Shown here in pieces: positions 16,487-26,502 of a DNA stretch of 64,000 nucleotides. Position 1 is the stretch's first letter; every line of letters begins with the position of its first letter. A program made the position numbers and the translations under genes. Location: assembly GCF_900113715.1 (NCBI RefSeq), contig NZ_FOQK01000020.1, positions 1-64,000 of the forward strand. The letters are read 5' to 3'. The notes below the pieces were generated by a model. That model was given only the letters and a program-made list of their open reading frames with translations. It was not told the DNA's origin and made no database searches. Origin of the DNA: Pseudoselenomonas ruminantium (GTDB lineage: Bacteria > Bacillota > Negativicutes > Selenomonadales > Selenomonadaceae).

Positions 16487-18089
16487 ATGGTGCAAAGAGT
16501 TTCTTCATATAGTTGAATCCCTTGGTGATGGTCTTGATGAGGGGCTCCATCGTCTTGGGCTGGCGGATGACCAGTTGCATGACCTTGCGCCGCAGGCTGC
16601 GGTACTCGGCATCGAAGATGCGCAGCTGCTCCTCCATCTCCATCTCCACCGAGACGGAGGGGATGGAAGAGGGCTGGAGTTCCGAGGCCCGGCCGGTGAT
16701 CTTGACCACATCGCCGCGGAACGGGATGTAGACCTCCTCGCCGCATTCCTTCTGGATGCGGCTCTTCAAGGCCTCCTGCCCCTGGGCTTCACCATGGACA
16801 ATGAATACCTTTGCCGGCTTAGGGCTCTGGAATTTATCGATCCAATCCATGAGCTGATTGGCATCGGCATGGGCCGAGAAGCCATCGAGCATCTGGATCT
16901 GCGCCTTGACGGCCACTTCCTCGCCGAGTACGCGCACGCGCTTGATGCCGTCGACCAGGCGCCGCCCCAGGCTGCCCTCGGCCTGATAGCCGACAAACAG
17001 GATGGTGGACTCCGGCCGCCAGAGATTGTGCTTCAGATGGTGCAGGATACGGCCTGCATCGGCCATGCCCGAGGCCGAGATGATGATCTGCGAGCTTTCG
17101 GAGCTGTTCAGCGCCCGCGACTCCTCCGCCGTCTCACAGATACGGACCTGCGGGAACTCGATCATCTTGCCGCTCTGCCCGAACATCCTGACAGCTTCTT
17201 CGTCAAAATCCTGGAAGTTCTGCATGAAGATGCGCGTGGCATTGATGGCCAGCGGGCTGTCGAGCACGATGGGGATGTCCCCATCCAGCCGCCCGCTCTT
17301 CCAGAGGTTGTAAAAATAGTAGAGCAAGGTCTGGGTACGGCCGACGGAAAAGGACGGGATGACCAGATTGCCGCCGCGGTCCATCGTGTCGTTGACGATC
17401 TCCAGCAGCGCTGTCTCCTTGTCGTAGATCTGATGGACGCGGTCGCCATAGGTCGACTCGACGACGAGGAAGTCCGCCCCCGTGAGCACCGTGGGATCTT
17501 TGATGATGGGCTGATCCGGCTGGCCGAGGTCCCCCGAGAAAACGAGCTTTGTCGTCTTGCCATCTTCGTTGACAACGATCTCGACAATAGCTGAACCTAA
17601 GATATGGCCCGCATCGTAGAAGGTCACATCGATGTGGTCAGCCAGGGAGAATTTCACCTGATAGGGCATCGGCACGAAGTGCTCGATGGCCGCCTCGGCA
17701 TCCTCCATGGAGTAGATGGGCTGCACAGGCGTCTCGCCCCGCCGCTGGTTCTTGCGGTTCGTGAGCTCCGCATCATACTCCTGGATATGGGCCGAGTCTG
17801 GCAGCATGATGCGCGCCAGGTCACAGGTCGCCTTCGTAGCATAGACGCTGCCCGAGAACCCCTCCCGCACGAGTTTCGGGATCAAGCCGCAATGGTCGAT
17901 ATGCGCGTGAGTCAGCAGCACCGCGTCAATCTCTGCCGGACTGAAATCAAATTCCTCGAAGTTCAGGTCACGGATGCGCCGTGAGCCCTGGAACATGCCG
18001 CAATCGATCAGATACTTGTTCTCCCGCGAAGAAAGCAAATAGCAGGACCCTGTTACCGTATGTGCTGCACCTAAGAATTCCAACCGCAT
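16476..18089 (-). CDS. Beta-CASP metallo-beta-lactamase-fold RNase
   Basis: A 537-residue protein of the RNA-processing MBL/beta-CASP family (Ysh1/CPSF-73-like bacterial branch). Motif 2 is HAHIDHCGL near residue 60, and the N-terminus has the usual GAAHTVTGSCY. Later landmarks are VVESTYGDR, VIPSFSVGRTQT, SASGMADAGR, FSAHADANQL and VFIVHGEAQG, which supply the remaining zinc ligands and the beta-CASP His. Probable role is endo- or exonucleolytic RNA cleavage; the RNA target is unknown. It starts 21 bp after the hybrid kinase gene and may be expressed with it. Confidence 0.88.
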   Translation of the reverse strand: MRLEFLGAAHTVTGSCYLLSSRENKYLIDCGMFQGSRRIRDLNFEEFDFSPAEIDAVLLTHAHIDHCGLIPKLVREGFSGSVYATKATCDLARIMLPDSAHIQEYDAELTNRKNQRRGETPVQPIYSMEDAEAAIEHFVPMPYQVKFSLADHIDVTFYDAGHILGSAIVEIVVNEDGKTTKLVFSGDLGQPDQPIIKDPTVLTGADFLVVESTYGDRVHQIYDKETALLEIVNDTMDRGGNLVIPSFSVGRTQTLLYYFYNLWKSGRLDGDIPIVLDSPLAINATRIFMQNFQDFDEEAVRMFGQSGKMIEFPQVRICETAEESRALNSSESSQIIISASGMADAGRILHHLKHNLWRPESTILFVGYQAEGSLGRRLVDGIKRVRVLGEEVAVKAQIQMLDGFSAHADANQLMDWIDKFQSPKPAKVFIVHGEAQGQEALKSRIQKECGEEVYIPFRGDVVKITGRASELQPSSIPSVSVEMEMEEQLRIFDAEYRSLRRKVMQLVIRQPKTMEPLIKTITKGFNYMKKLFAPFNI

Positions 18090-18110
18090 AACGATCCTCT
18101 CCTTCCCTAT

Positions 18111-20510
18111 CTAGTGCAATAAAACCTTCAATGTCTGCATGAGCTTGGGGATATCGATAGGTTTTGCCAAATGGCCATTCATCCCTGCCGCCAGTGCATT
18201 ATCCACATCCTCCTTGAATGCATTTGCCGTCATGGCCAGAATCGGGATTCCTGCCTGCCGCTTGTCGGGCAGGCGGCGGATATAGCGCGTCGTCTCATAG
18301 CCATCCATATGGGGCATCTGGATATCCATCAGGATGAGGTCATAGCTTCCGGGCAATGCTGCCTGCAGCTTTTCGGCACATATCCGCCCGTCCTGTGCCC
18401 AGTCGACCTTGCAGCCAACCTCTGTGAGCAGCGCGATGACAATCTCTGCATTGAGCTCGTTGTCCTCCGCGAGCAGGATATGGCGGCCGGCCAGCTGCGC
18501 ATCGTCGCTGCGCTTCATGCTCTGCTGCTCGATTTCAGCCGCCGTCCCGATGCGATGCGGCAGACGGACAGTCACCGTCGTCCCCTCGCCCAGAGTGCTC
18601 GCAATAGAAATGGTTCCGCCCAGCAGCCCGACCAGCCGCTTGACTATTGCCAGCCCGAGCCCTGTGCCCTGCACACCGTTGGCCGAGGACGTCCGTTCAC
18701 GGGCAAACTGATCGAACGCATGCTGCAAGAACTCCCTGGTCATGCCAACGCCTGTATCGCGGGTCACCACTTCGATGATACATTCCCCGCTTTTTCTGCC
18801 CGGCAGCTCACGCAAGCACGCTACGATGCGGCCGCCAGGCGGCGTGTATTTTATGGCATTGCCGATGATATTGATGAAGATTTCCGACACATGGGTCTTG
18901 TCCACATAGAGATAGCGATGCTGAAAATCATTGTGTTTCTCAAAGGTCAGCTGCTTCTCCGCGATCTGCACATCGAAAATGGTCGTCGAGAGCCGCAAAT
19001 ACTCCTGCATATCGACCAGCTGCTCATCAATGACAATCCGATTGTTTTCGATGCGGGCCATCTCGAGCACATCATTGAGGATGGACAGCAGCTGATTGCT
19101 GGCCGAAAGGATCTTCGCCCGGCACTTGGCCTGCTTGGCAAGGTCCTCCGGCGCCCGATCGGCCATTTCCGTAAAGCCGATGATGGCATTGAGTGGCGTA
19201 CGGATATCATGGCTCATGTTGAACAGGAATCTTGATTTGGCTTCGTTGGCAGCTTCCGCCGCCTTGCGCGCCGCATCGAGCTCACGCTGCTTTTCCTGCT
19301 CCTGCTGGATCGTGGATTCGATATTGCGGAACCCGCAGATAAAGTATTCATAGCTATCCGCATCTGCATCCTTGATATAGCAGCATTGATAATGCTGCCG
19401 TTTGCCCTCATAGGTCAGCCGCGTATAATTCAGCGTATAGATCTTATCCTTGCATACTTTATCGCGCAGATTGCCCAAATGCCAATTGCGGCGCATCTCC
19501 TCACGCTGTTCAGGAACGATAACGCGGTCGATATACTCGTTCGTAACCTTGTAATAATCCATGCCCTTGAGCGCCTTGATAAAGGCATTTGTCGTCTTGG
19601 AGTTGCTGTTGTTCATCACCATGGAAACCGTCTCCGTCCGCACATCTACGAGCCAGACAGAGCTGTATTCCTTGGACAGGCCGCGCAGAAGCACACTGCG
19701 CTGCTCGAGCTCCGACATGAGCTTCTGCTGGCGGCGCAAATCCTGGTCGATATTCTCGAACGCAAAGATAAGCTTGCGCCGTTCATCAAAGGCCGCGATT
19801 CTAAGTTGATAATAGACAAGGGTATCGTCACGCAATGTACGATAGGAGTAAACGATCTGTCCTTCGCGGTCCAGGCAGTCAAAGATATATTTCCGCGACA
19901 GGAAACGCCGCATCCCGGCCTGATCTTCCGCATACACCATGGTATCGATATAAGTACGGAACACATCATAGGCGACAGGCCGCTGCCGCAAAAAGCGGGC
20001 AAACTTTTCGCTGACATGGCTGATCCAAAGCGGATAGACCCGCGCATCAGCGACGTTCACATAGACGATAGAAGAATAGCTTTCGGAAAGGACACTGGCA
20101 ATCTCGGCTGTGATATGTTCACGTGCCTTTTCATTTTCGATATCCTCTACCGCATAAAGTACGCGCAGCAGCGGTTCCTCCTCATCGATGCGGATGAAAC
20201 AGGCCCGCCGCCATTGGAATTGCTTGTTGCGGAAAACGACCGCGATCTGCCGTTTATCCTGCAGACGGCTGGCAAGCGTACCGAGCGTCACGAAGTCAAG
20301 CATCTGCTGCAGATAGTCGGGGGCTACGACCTGCCGTATGATCTCATAGAACTGTTCCTGGAACGCCGCCCCTGCCCCCATTTCCTGCAAGGGGAAATCC
20401 GTCTTGACCGTCTCGCTGGCCAGCGTCGTCAGATCGATGACCTGCAGCGATATATAAAGGTCCGACAGCGCCGACAGGATAGCCCGCAGTTCCTTTCCTT
20501 CCTTCTTCAT
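18111..20510 (-). CDS. Soluble hybrid sensor histidine kinase with receiver domain (first)
   Basis: A 799-residue signalling protein without membrane segments. The N-terminal half (about 1-400) looks like two PAS-type sensor regions. A coiled coil leads to the HisKA domain with phospho-acceptor His in [16 protein letters not shown] (about residue 435), then the HATPase domain ([30 protein letters not shown]). The C-terminal receiver has [13 protein letters not shown] and the phospho-Asp in [16 protein letters not shown]. The start at 20510 follows GGAGGG closely. Two similar proteins lie at 42864-44999 and 61762-64000, so this is an expanded family. No cognate output gene is adjacent; the next gene is a beta-CASP nuclease. 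Confidence 0.88.
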   Translation of the reverse strand: MKKEGKELRAILSALSDLYISLQVIDLTTLASETVKTDFPLQEMGAGAAFQEQFYEIIRQVVAPDYLQQMLDFVTLGTLASRLQDKRQIAVVFRNKQFQWRRACFIRIDEEEPLLRVLYAVEDIENEKAREHITAEIASVLSESYSSIVYVNVADARVYPLWISHVSEKFARFLRQRPVAYDVFRTYIDTMVYAEDQAGMRRFLSRKYIFDCLDREGQIVYSYRTLRDDTLVYYQLRIAAFDERRKLIFAFENIDQDLRRQQKLMSELEQRSVLLRGLSKEYSSVWLVDVRTETVSMVMNNSNSKTTNAFIKALKGMDYYKVTNEYIDRVIVPEQREEMRRNWHLGNLRDKVCKDKIYTLNYTRLTYEGKRQHYQCCYIKDADADSYEYFICGFRNIESTIQQEQEKQRELDAARKAAEAANEAKSRFLFNMSHDIRTPLNAIIGFTEMADRAPEDLAKQAKCRAKILSASNQLLSILNDVLEMARIENNRIVIDEQLVDMQEYLRLSTTIFDVQIAEKQLTFEKHNDFQHRYLYVDKTHVSEIFINIIGNAIKYTPPGGRIVACLRELPGRKSGECIIEVVTRDTGVGMTREFLQHAFDQFARERTSSANGVQGTGLGLAIVKRLVGLLGGTISIASTLGEGTTVTVRLPHRIGTAAEIEQQSMKRSDDAQLAGRHILLAEDNELNAEIVIALLTEVGCKVDWAQDGRICAEKLQAALPGSYDLILMDIQMPHMDGYETTRYIRRLPDKRQAGIPILAMTANAFKEDVDNALAAGMNGHLAKPIDIPKLMQTLKVLLH

Positions 20511-20592
20511 GACACCCTCCTTCCACATCTCCTATAACGAATATTCGCCATCCTGCCAGCAACTTCCTCCTCGCCGTATTTTTTCCACTACA

Positions 20593-20621
20593 AAAGCCTT
20601 CCCGCATACAGGGAAGGCTTT
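20593..20621 (-). terminator. Terminator of murB
   Basis: AAAGCCTTCCC pairs with GGGAAGGCTTT around a 7-nt loop, 20 bp after the murB stop, with a short T-run on the minus strand. Confidence 0.7.
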
Positions 20622-20641
20622 CCGTTTGCTTTTGTTCTGCT

Positions 20642-21571
20642 TTACTCTTCGCCGAGCATGCGGACCTCTGGCTGCAACTCAACGCCATGCTTTTCCTTGA
20701 CGCGGCGCTGCACCTCATGGATAAGGTTCACCACATCGGCTGCCGTCGCACCGCCGGCATTGACGACAAAGCCGGCATGCTTCGTCGATACCTGTGCACC
20801 GCCGACCATCAGGCCCTTGAGCCCCGTCTGGTCGATCAGCGTGCCCGCGAAATACCCTTCGGGACGCTTGAAGGTGCTGCCTGCGCTCGGCATCTCGAGC
20901 GGCTGCTTGCTCTCGCGGCGCTGGGTGTAGTCGGCGATCTTCGCGCGGATCTCCTGCTCGTCGCCTGGCTGCAATTGCAGCTCGACCTCACAGATGGCCT
21001 CGCCATTCGTCTGGAAGACGCTGTGGCGGTAGCCAAGCTCGAGCTCATCCTTGGAAAACTCGTGGATGTTGCCCTCGGCATCTACGGCCCGCACGCAGTC
21101 GGCTACATTCTTCGTCTCGCCATCGTAAGCACCGGCGTTCATGAAGACCGCGCCGCCGATGCTGCCGGGGATGCCGCAGGCATACTCGAGACCAGTCAGG
21201 CCATGGGCCGCTGCGCACTCGGAGACATCCTTCAGCAGCGCACCGGCACCGGCGATGATGCGCGTGCCCTCGCAGCGGATCGAGGACATCGGCTCCGCGA
21301 ACTTCACCACTACGCCGCGGATGCCCTTGTCGCGCACCAGCATGTTCGAGCCGTTGCCCAGGAGCGTAAGGGGCAGCTTGTATTCCTTGACCAGTTTCAA
21401 GATGCGCTGCGTCTCGGCCATATTGGCCGGAAAGATCAGGCAGTCAGCCGGGCCGCCGATTTCAAAGGTCGTATGCAGGCGCATCGGTTCATCGAGCAGC
21501 ACCTGTTCAGCCTGCAGGAACTCACGGCAGGCGGCAACGAAATTCTTATCTATCAATGTATTCATTCCCAT
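20642..21571 (-). CDS. murB: UDP-N-acetylenolpyruvoylglucosamine reductase
   Basis: A 309-residue FAD enzyme giving UDP-MurNAc in peptidoglycan synthesis. FAD-binding signatures TTFEIGGPADCLIFP and LGNGSNMLVRDKGIRG are near the N-terminus, then GIPGSIGGAVFMNAGAYDGE, the catalytic Ser region YRHSVFQ, and the C-terminal Glu in QPEVRMLGEE. The short length and GGSTFKRP-type segment (AGSTFKRPEG) fit the type II form common in Firmicutes. Two Met codons (residues 1 and 3) compete as start. It lies 30 bp after trmL. Confidence 0.95.
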   Translation of the reverse strand: MGMNTLIDKNFVAACREFLQAEQVLLDEPMRLHTTFEIGGPADCLIFPANMAETQRILKLVKEYKLPLTLLGNGSNMLVRDKGIRGVVVKFAEPMSSIRCEGTRIIAGAGALLKDVSECAAAHGLTGLEYACGIPGSIGGAVFMNAGAYDGETKNVADCVRAVDAEGNIHEFSKDELELGYRHSVFQTNGEAICEVELQLQPGDEQEIRAKIADYTQRRESKQPLEMPSAGSTFKRPEGYFAGTLIDQTGLKGLMVGGAQVSTKHAGFVVNAGGATAADVVNLIHEVQRRVKEKHGVELQPEVRMLGEE

Positions 21572-21601
21572 CTATTCTATCCAGCAGTAACTCGCAAGGC
21601 C

Positions 21602-22096
21602 TCAAGCCTGTTTCCACATGCGCAGGCCCGGGCCGTTCTCGGCCAGATTGGCAAAGTCCATCTGGCGCATGGCCTCATAGGCAACGATTGCCACGGCATT
21701 CGAAAGGTTCAGCGACCGCGCCTCGGCAATCATCGGGATGCGCACGCAGCTCTCCCAGTTGGCATCGAGGATCTTCTCGGGGATGCCTGCCGACTCCTTG
21801 CCGAAGACGAGCATGTCGTCCTCCGTGTAGTGAACCTCCGTATGCGCGCGCGGCGCCTTGGTCGACAGATAATAGAAATTATGCCCGTGATACATCGCGA
21901 GTACCTCATCGAAGTTCTCATGATAATGCACCTTGACCAGATGCCAGTAGTCAAGACCGGCACGCTTCAGATATTTATCGTCCGTCGAGAATCCCAGCGG
22001 CTTGACCAGATGCAGCTCAATGCCTGTCGCTGCGCAGAGACGGGCGATATTGCCCGTATTGCCAGGGATTTCCGGCTCTATCAATACTATATGCAA
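21602..22096 (-). CDS. trmL: tRNA (cytidine(34)-2'-O)-methyltransferase
   Basis: A SPOUT-class methyltransferase of about 164 residues that modifies the wobble base of leucine tRNAs. The knot signatures are EPEIPGNTGNIARLC at the start, LVFGKESAGIPE in the middle and IPMIAEARSLNLSNAVAI near the end. I choose a TTG start at 22096 because GAGGTG lies six bases upstream and because family members begin with a residue directly before HIV; a GTG three codons earlier is the alternative. It precedes murB by 30 bp. Confidence 0.9.
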   Translation of the reverse strand: MHIVLIEPEIPGNTGNIARLCAATGIELHLVKPLGFSTDDKYLKRAGLDYWHLVKVHYHENFDEVLAMYHGHNFYYLSTKAPRAHTEVHYTEDDMLVFGKESAGIPEKILDANWESCVRIPMIAEARSLNLSNAVAIVAYEAMRQMDFANLAENGPGLRMWKQA

Positions 22097-22169
22097 TCTA
22101 TACACCTCAACCTATCGTTTTCAACGTTCCCTATTATAGCGAATTCCCTCAATAAATACAAGGTGCTCT

Positions 22170-25100
22170 TTACCATACCCTCCGCAAGGTCAGCGCACAG
22201 GAAATGTCCTTATCATGACTGCCGCGCAAAAAACCGGCATCCCCCGCCAATAGCCAATCCGGCGCAAATTCTGCCTCGCCGCTTAACGCAAGCTCGAAGT
22301 GCGTCTTATCCTGATTGTTGCGCAGGGTATAGCGCCCGCCATCATAGCCTTCATAACGGAAGTCAAGTTCGGGGTTTGCCCCGGCAAAAGCGTGTCTTAC
22401 TCCCAGACGTATCCCATAATTGCCCTTATCCAGATAGCGCTTGAGCTCCACGCCGCAGGTTCCGGCGAAATAAGTATTGCCGTTACCTGCTGCCTGCTGG
22501 TTGAAAATCCCGGCCCCCTTTTCCCGATAGGCTCCCTGCCGCATATGCGACAGCTGGAAGCCCGCATAAGGACTTACATGCCAAACCCTGCCGCTCTCGC
22601 TCTGCAAGTCGTATTTATACTCGCCGCCCAGCTCGATGATATGGCTGTTGTAATCTGCAGCGGCATTCAGGCCCAAAGCCGGAATCCCCCGGCGCAGTTT
22701 GTTGCGCACAATGCCATAGTCCAGATAGATATAAGCATCCCGCGCATCCTTATGATAACCGCCATAGAGCCCCACGCGAGTATCGTAGGCATTCCCCCCG
22801 CTGCTATCCGCGCCCAAACTTACGGCATTGTAGCTGACAAAGACACCGCCACGGAAATTTTTGCCGAAAGCCCGGTCATAGCCGCCGGAAACAGCGCTGC
22901 CATGATAGCTGGCACCGCCGCGTAAATCGCCCCAGTTCTTGGTGAACTTCACCCAGGCGTTGTTATCCTGGGCAACGGGCAGCTGCGTGGTCAAACGAAG
23001 TCCGGCCTCTTCTTCCTGTCCGCTGTCCCGCAGCTTGCTGGCCGGAATAGTAAGCGCTACAGGCTGCAGGGAAAAAGCCGTATTGAGCCTGTCGGAAATG
23101 ACCCGGCCAGAAACGGTGCTCTGTTGGGCAAGTGCGGCAAGCTGCGTCGCTCCGCTGCTGCCGATGGCTGATAAGGCACCCTTGGCCTTCTCTGGCTCCA
23201 GACTGTAAAGGGGACGGAGCTGGCTGAGGCGCTCATCCCCTGCCAGATCCTGCCGCATGGACTCCATGGCCTCATAGGTCTCCTGCTGCACGGCATCGAC
23301 TTTACCCAGGTTATTGGCCGCCTCGGAAGTGACCTTTATTTCTTTGCCTGCCACGCTGGCCGTGATATTGGCAAGACCGGTCTTATAGGGCGTACCCGTA
23401 GCATTTTGGGGACTGCCCTGGATGTTGCCGTTTTTGACTGCCAGAACGCTGAAATTTTCATGGGGAAGGATATTGGCAGCCAGCAGGGTAGCCCCGTCAA
23501 TAGCAGCTGTGCCCGAAACCCTGATCTGTCCATCCGAGCCGCCTGCCATGCCCCTAAGTGTGCCATCCGCCTTCAGATCCCCAGCGATCTCCACGCAGCC
23601 ATCCGGAGAGGAAATCCCCAGTGTGCCGTGGTTGATTACATTCCCCGTGTCATCATCACGGAACCCGGCAGCTATAGTGGTCATTTTGTTTACCGTGTAA
23701 TTGCCATCCAGCAGCGTGGCATCCTTGTCCACCGTTACGCTTACCACGTTGGCCTCACCGCCATAGCGCAAAGTACCTGCCGTGACATTCAGTTTGATAT
23801 TGTCTTTGCCATTGATATTGCCAGTATAGTCATGTTCCCCGCTGAAATTGAGATTGGTAACGAGGTCGGGGATGTATTCGTTATAGTTATATTTCATCCC
23901 CTTATATTGCAAATTGAGCGCTTCGCCTTTGGCTTCTTTTTCAACAACAGCCACAGCATCATAGCTGCCGTCTGTATCGAAGTGCTTCCAGTCTGAAGTG
24001 ATATTGCCCTTGATTTTGGCTCCAGCCTGCACATTGATATTTTTCACCAGGGCATTTTTGCCGATATAGATGGCATTCTTCCCGCCCTCCAAAGTACCGG
24101 ACAGATCATAACGATCCACCATGGCCCCTTGCAGTTCATCTGCCGCGGAATTATATTCGAATTTATTCATCTCGGTGAGGGGCAGATTTTCTGCACTGGA
24201 AATCTTGCCGGTAGGCGCATCTACCGTACGCTTATAGCGGATATAGGAGCCGCGATACTCGTCCGCGGCACCGTTGGTGCTAGAGCCGAAGTCAAAGCGG
24301 ATGCCGGTACCATCCTGCCCCCTGGCTGTAACCGTGCCGCTCTGCTTCACCGTCTGCCCGCGGCCATAAGCGATGAGCACACCGTTGCCCTGCAGGCCAT
24401 CGGCATGAATCTCGGTGCTCTGGGGAATGACCAAGGTATTTTCGCTGCCGTCCACACGGATGCCTGTGGCGCCAGTACCATGCGTCAAAATATCGGCACG
24501 TTGCGTGACGGTATTCCTTGAGCCATAGATATGCAGGCCAATGCCCAGAGGCACATTGCTGTAGCCGCCCTTATAGGCCGTTCCCGCTGCATTGCGTGCC
24601 GAATAGCCATGCGTATTATCGATAACACCGCCATCGCCATAAACAGAATAGCCGAAATAAGCCTTGCGGTCCAAATCATATCCCAAATCCTGCATGACCG
24701 CCAACTCAGCTTCCATAAAAGACGTGTAGTTGCTATAGGCGCGATGACTCATCATGCCCGTAGTCTGCAAGTGGGAGCCCTCGAAGTTATAGAACAAAAG
24801 ATTTTCCCAGGCATTCACCGGCAGGCCGGACACACCATGGAAGGTGGCACCATCCAGCGCTTCCGTGACATGGTCGCCCACAAAAAAAGCATAACCTTTT
24901 TTGCCGCTTAGATTTGGATTACTGTCACCGTTGTCAACGATAAACAAATCTTCTTCGGTCAATCCCGGAATGGCCGCCAGGGTCTCCTTGATGCTGGCAG
25001 TCGTGGAAATCACCATCCCAGGCTTGGCCGCTTTGCCATTCTGGTCAATCAGGTGCATATTCCATTCGTCGCGGTCTTTTGCACGGTCATCAAAGCGGGA

Positions 25101-25829
25101 TATGAATTCAAGTTTGCTTGTGTACATGGGATTATTAACAACACTGCTCCATGTCTTTGTCTTGCTATCGAATTTCTGAAACTTGCCCATGATTCCCAAG
25201 GCATGTCCCAACTCATGGCGGATAGTCCCCACAAAATCCGCAGCCTGCTCATTGGCTGGCAGCACCGTATCCGTATCCACCCACCACCCGGCATTGGCAC
25301 CATCGCGATTGGCTCCCGCATGCTGGCCAACTGTCACCCTGCTGAAGGCATACATGCCATCGTCAGCATCAAAGAGCTTTTTGTCGAACTCTTTGGCATC
25401 TGCCCGGATTATCTTTCCCTGAAGCCCCTGCGCCACATAATTTTCCACAGCAACACTGGGGTCTGTTCCCTTCTTATGCAACAGCGAAACCGGTATTGCC
25501 GATGCATTGGGGTCAGCATCCGTGGTAAGCACAATCTGAGCCGGCTGGCTGGTTTTCAAATAAGGGCCCAATATGCCTGCCCAGTAAGCCGTACCGGATT
25601 TCACCGCCCCTCTCATCAGCGGGCTTAATGTATATTTCGCAGGACCTGCAACGCTATCCTTGCCTACCTTAATGAACGTATCCCCTTGATTCAGAATAAT
25701 TAATTCAGCAAATTCCTTCCCATTATGGTAAACATAATCCGTAGTATAGGCTCCTGCCCAGGATGGCACCCCCAGGCAAGCCAAAGTGACAGCAATAACC
25801 AGTTGTTTGTTTTTCCCCCTATTCATCAT
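22170..25829 (-). CDS. Autotransporter with metzincin-like protease passenger
   Basis: A 1219-residue type V secreted protein. Residues 1-28 are a signal peptide (ending SWAGA). The passenger carries a zinc-protease motif HELGHALG at about residue 205 and, roughly 180-190 residues later, GMMSHRAYSNYTSFMEAELAVMQDLGYD, which resembles a Met-turn and the end of a metzincin domain. The usual third ligand at HExxHxxGxxH is Gly here, so another His (candidate: the His of GSHLQTTGMM) may serve, as in leishmanolysin. A long beta-solenoid-like region follows (repeated short strands, many Gly/Asn), then the barrel of about 270 residues from NNAWVKFTKNWGDLRGG to the C-terminal aromatic ending LTLRRVW. 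Start at 25829 follows GGAGTGTC; upstream in-frame Met codons have no ribosome site. Confidence 0.85.
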   Translation of the reverse strand: MMNRGKNKQLVIAVTLACLGVPSWAGAYTTDYVYHNGKEFAELIILNQGDTFIKVGKDSVAGPAKYTLSPLMRGAVKSGTAYWAGILGPYLKTSQPAQIVLTTDADPNASAIPVSLLHKKGTDPSVAVENYVAQGLQGKIIRADAKEFDKKLFDADDGMYAFSRVTVGQHAGANRDGANAGWWVDTDTVLPANEQAADFVGTIRHELGHALGIMGKFQKFDSKTKTWSSVVNNPMYTSKLEFISRFDDRAKDRDEWNMHLIDQNGKAAKPGMVISTTASIKETLAAIPGLTEEDLFIVDNGDSNPNLSGKKGYAFFVGDHVTEALDGATFHGVSGLPVNAWENLLFYNFEGSHLQTTGMMSHRAYSNYTSFMEAELAVMQDLGYDLDRKAYFGYSVYGDGGVIDNTHGYSARNAAGTAYKGGYSNVPLGIGLHIYGSRNTVTQRADILTHGTGATGIRVDGSENTLVIPQSTEIHADGLQGNGVLIAYGRGQTVKQSGTVTARGQDGTGIRFDFGSSTNGAADEYRGSYIRYKRTVDAPTGKISSAENLPLTEMNKFEYNSAADELQGAMVDRYDLSGTLEGGKNAIYIGKNALVKNINVQAGAKIKGNITSDWKHFDTDGSYDAVAVVEKEAKGEALNLQYKGMKYNYNEYIPDLVTNLNFSGEHDYTGNINGKDNIKLNVTAGTLRYGGEANVVSVTVDKDATLLDGNYTVNKMTTIAAGFRDDDTGNVINHGTLGISSPDGCVEIAGDLKADGTLRGMAGGSDGQIRVSGTAAIDGATLLAANILPHENFSVLAVKNGNIQGSPQNATGTPYKTGLANITASVAGKEIKVTSEAANNLGKVDAVQQETYEAMESMRQDLAGDERLSQLRPLYSLEPEKAKGALSAIGSSGATQLAALAQQSTVSGRVISDRLNTAFSLQPVALTIPASKLRDSGQEEEAGLRLTTQLPVAQDNNAWVKFTKNWGDLRGGASYHGSAVSGGYDRAFGKNFRGGVFVSYNAVSLGADSSGGNAYDTRVGLYGGYHKDARDAYIYLDYGIVRNKLRRGIPALGLNAAADYNSHIIELGGEYKYDLQSESGRVWHVSPYAGFQLSHMRQGAYREKGAGIFNQQAAGNGNTYFAGTCGVELKRYLDKGNYGIRLGVRHAFAGANPELDFRYEGYDGGRYTLRNNQDKTHFELALSGEAEFAPDWLLAGDAGFLRGSHDKDISCALTLRRVW

Positions 25830-25968
25830 GCATGACACTCCTTCCCTGTAATTGAATCTATCTTCTACACATTTCCCATCAATTCCTGCTAACATATACC
25901 TACGCATAACAGGCAGAGTATGACAAGAACCATCGAAAAGGAGCTGCATGTTCATTTTATGGATTGAT

Positions 25969-26009
25969 TTGACAAGTCAAACCTTTGACAAGTCAATTTG
26001 ACTTGTCAG
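25969..26009. repeat. Three tandem copies of the TTGACNNGTCAA palindrome
   Basis: TTGACAAGTCAA at 25969-25980 and 25985-25996 and TTGACTTGTCAG at 25998-26009, spaced 16 and 13 bp start to start. They sit about 140 bp upstream of the autotransporter start; the copy nearest that gene could supply a TTGACT -35 for it. On the other side lies the small secreted-protein gene at 26141. Confidence 0.8.
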
Positions 26010-26140
26010 CAAGTGTGCTCAATAGCCGCCGTGCGAGTGGAAACCGGCTTTATCGATAGCGAGGGCACACAAGTCCTCTCCCTTGGTCGCAATGATTTAG
26101 AGGAGAAAACACCTCCTGTACGTTACCATCCGGCCACCAG

Positions 26141-26350
26141 TTGTTGGTGCTTCTCGGCAGCTTGGCTGCCTTTTCGCTGATGGTGGCTACATCTGCCATG
26201 GCCACGGATTATCTAGCCAATCCGCGTTCCATGAAGTTTCATTACAGCACCTGCCGCACCATCAAGCACCCGGAAAATTTCATTCCGTACAGTTCCCGTG
26301 AGGCGGCGGTAAATGATGGGTATGTGGCCTGCAAGGTTTGTCATCCCTAG
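26141..26350 (+). CDS. Small Ada-domain secreted protein, possibly start-damaged
   Basis: A paralogue of the protein at 3308-3523. The frame 26141-26350 gives 69 residues: a hydrophobic signal-like stretch ending SAMA, then SMKFHYSTCRTIKHP, a SSREAAVNDGY segment and ACKVCHP, with the same candidate metal ligands. The only starts are TTG or GTG codons at 26141-26149 without a good ribosome-binding site, and an in-frame ACG stands at 26120 where an ATG might have been. I therefore suspect the 5' end is degraded and the gene poorly or not expressed. Confidence 0.5.
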   Translation: MLVLLGSLAAFSLMVATSAMATDYLANPRSMKFHYSTCRTIKHPENFIPYSSREAAVNDGYVACKVCHP

Positions 26351-26369
26351 AATTTTTGCGTAAAATTTC

Positions 26370-26398
26370 TTGCTAGTATATAACGGAAATGGTATAAT
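26370..26398 (+). promoter_or_regulatory. Promoter of the antitoxin RNA
   Basis: TTGCTA (26370-26375), 17-bp spacer, TATAAT (26393-26398). It predicts an RNA start at about 26405 with no coding frame downstream. Confidence 0.7.
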
Positions 26399-26404
26399 TA
26401 ACCT

Positions 26405-26490
26405 ACAAACGAAAAAGAGGGGTAGACCACGAGTTTACACCGGTAGGAGAGTCTTCGGGATGGTGACCTGTGAGACTCTTTTATTTTTGC
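26405..26490 (+). ncRNA. Antisense RNA antitoxin of an Fst/Ldr-like type I module
   Basis: A short RNA of about 85 nt from a strong promoter to a terminator hairpin (AGAGTCT at 26448-26454 with AGACTCT at 26473-26479, then TTTATTTTT). Two parts of it repeat, in the same orientation, the sequence antisense to the toxin gene: 26401-26424 resembles 26641-26667 (ACCTAC...AAACGAAAA), and ACCACGAGTTTACACC at 26426-26441 resembles 26672-26687, which covers the toxin start codon and Shine-Dalgarno. The RNA can therefore pair with the toxin mRNA at those places. A related RNA segment at 26916-26995 keeps the hairpin with paired base changes, supporting the fold. Function is inferred from this layout. 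Confidence 0.65.
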
Positions 26491-26502
26491 CTACAAAAAG
26501 AT

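Noticed and set aside
25969-26009. CRISPR-like repeat array
   Set aside because: Units are 12-bp palindromes with 1-4 bp between them; there are no spacer-length intervals and no cas genes in the window.
26405-26490. A tRNA or riboswitch at this structured RNA
   Set aside because: Too short and without cloverleaf or known aptamer features; nearby genes are not metabolic. The repeat pairing to the toxin mRNA explains it better.
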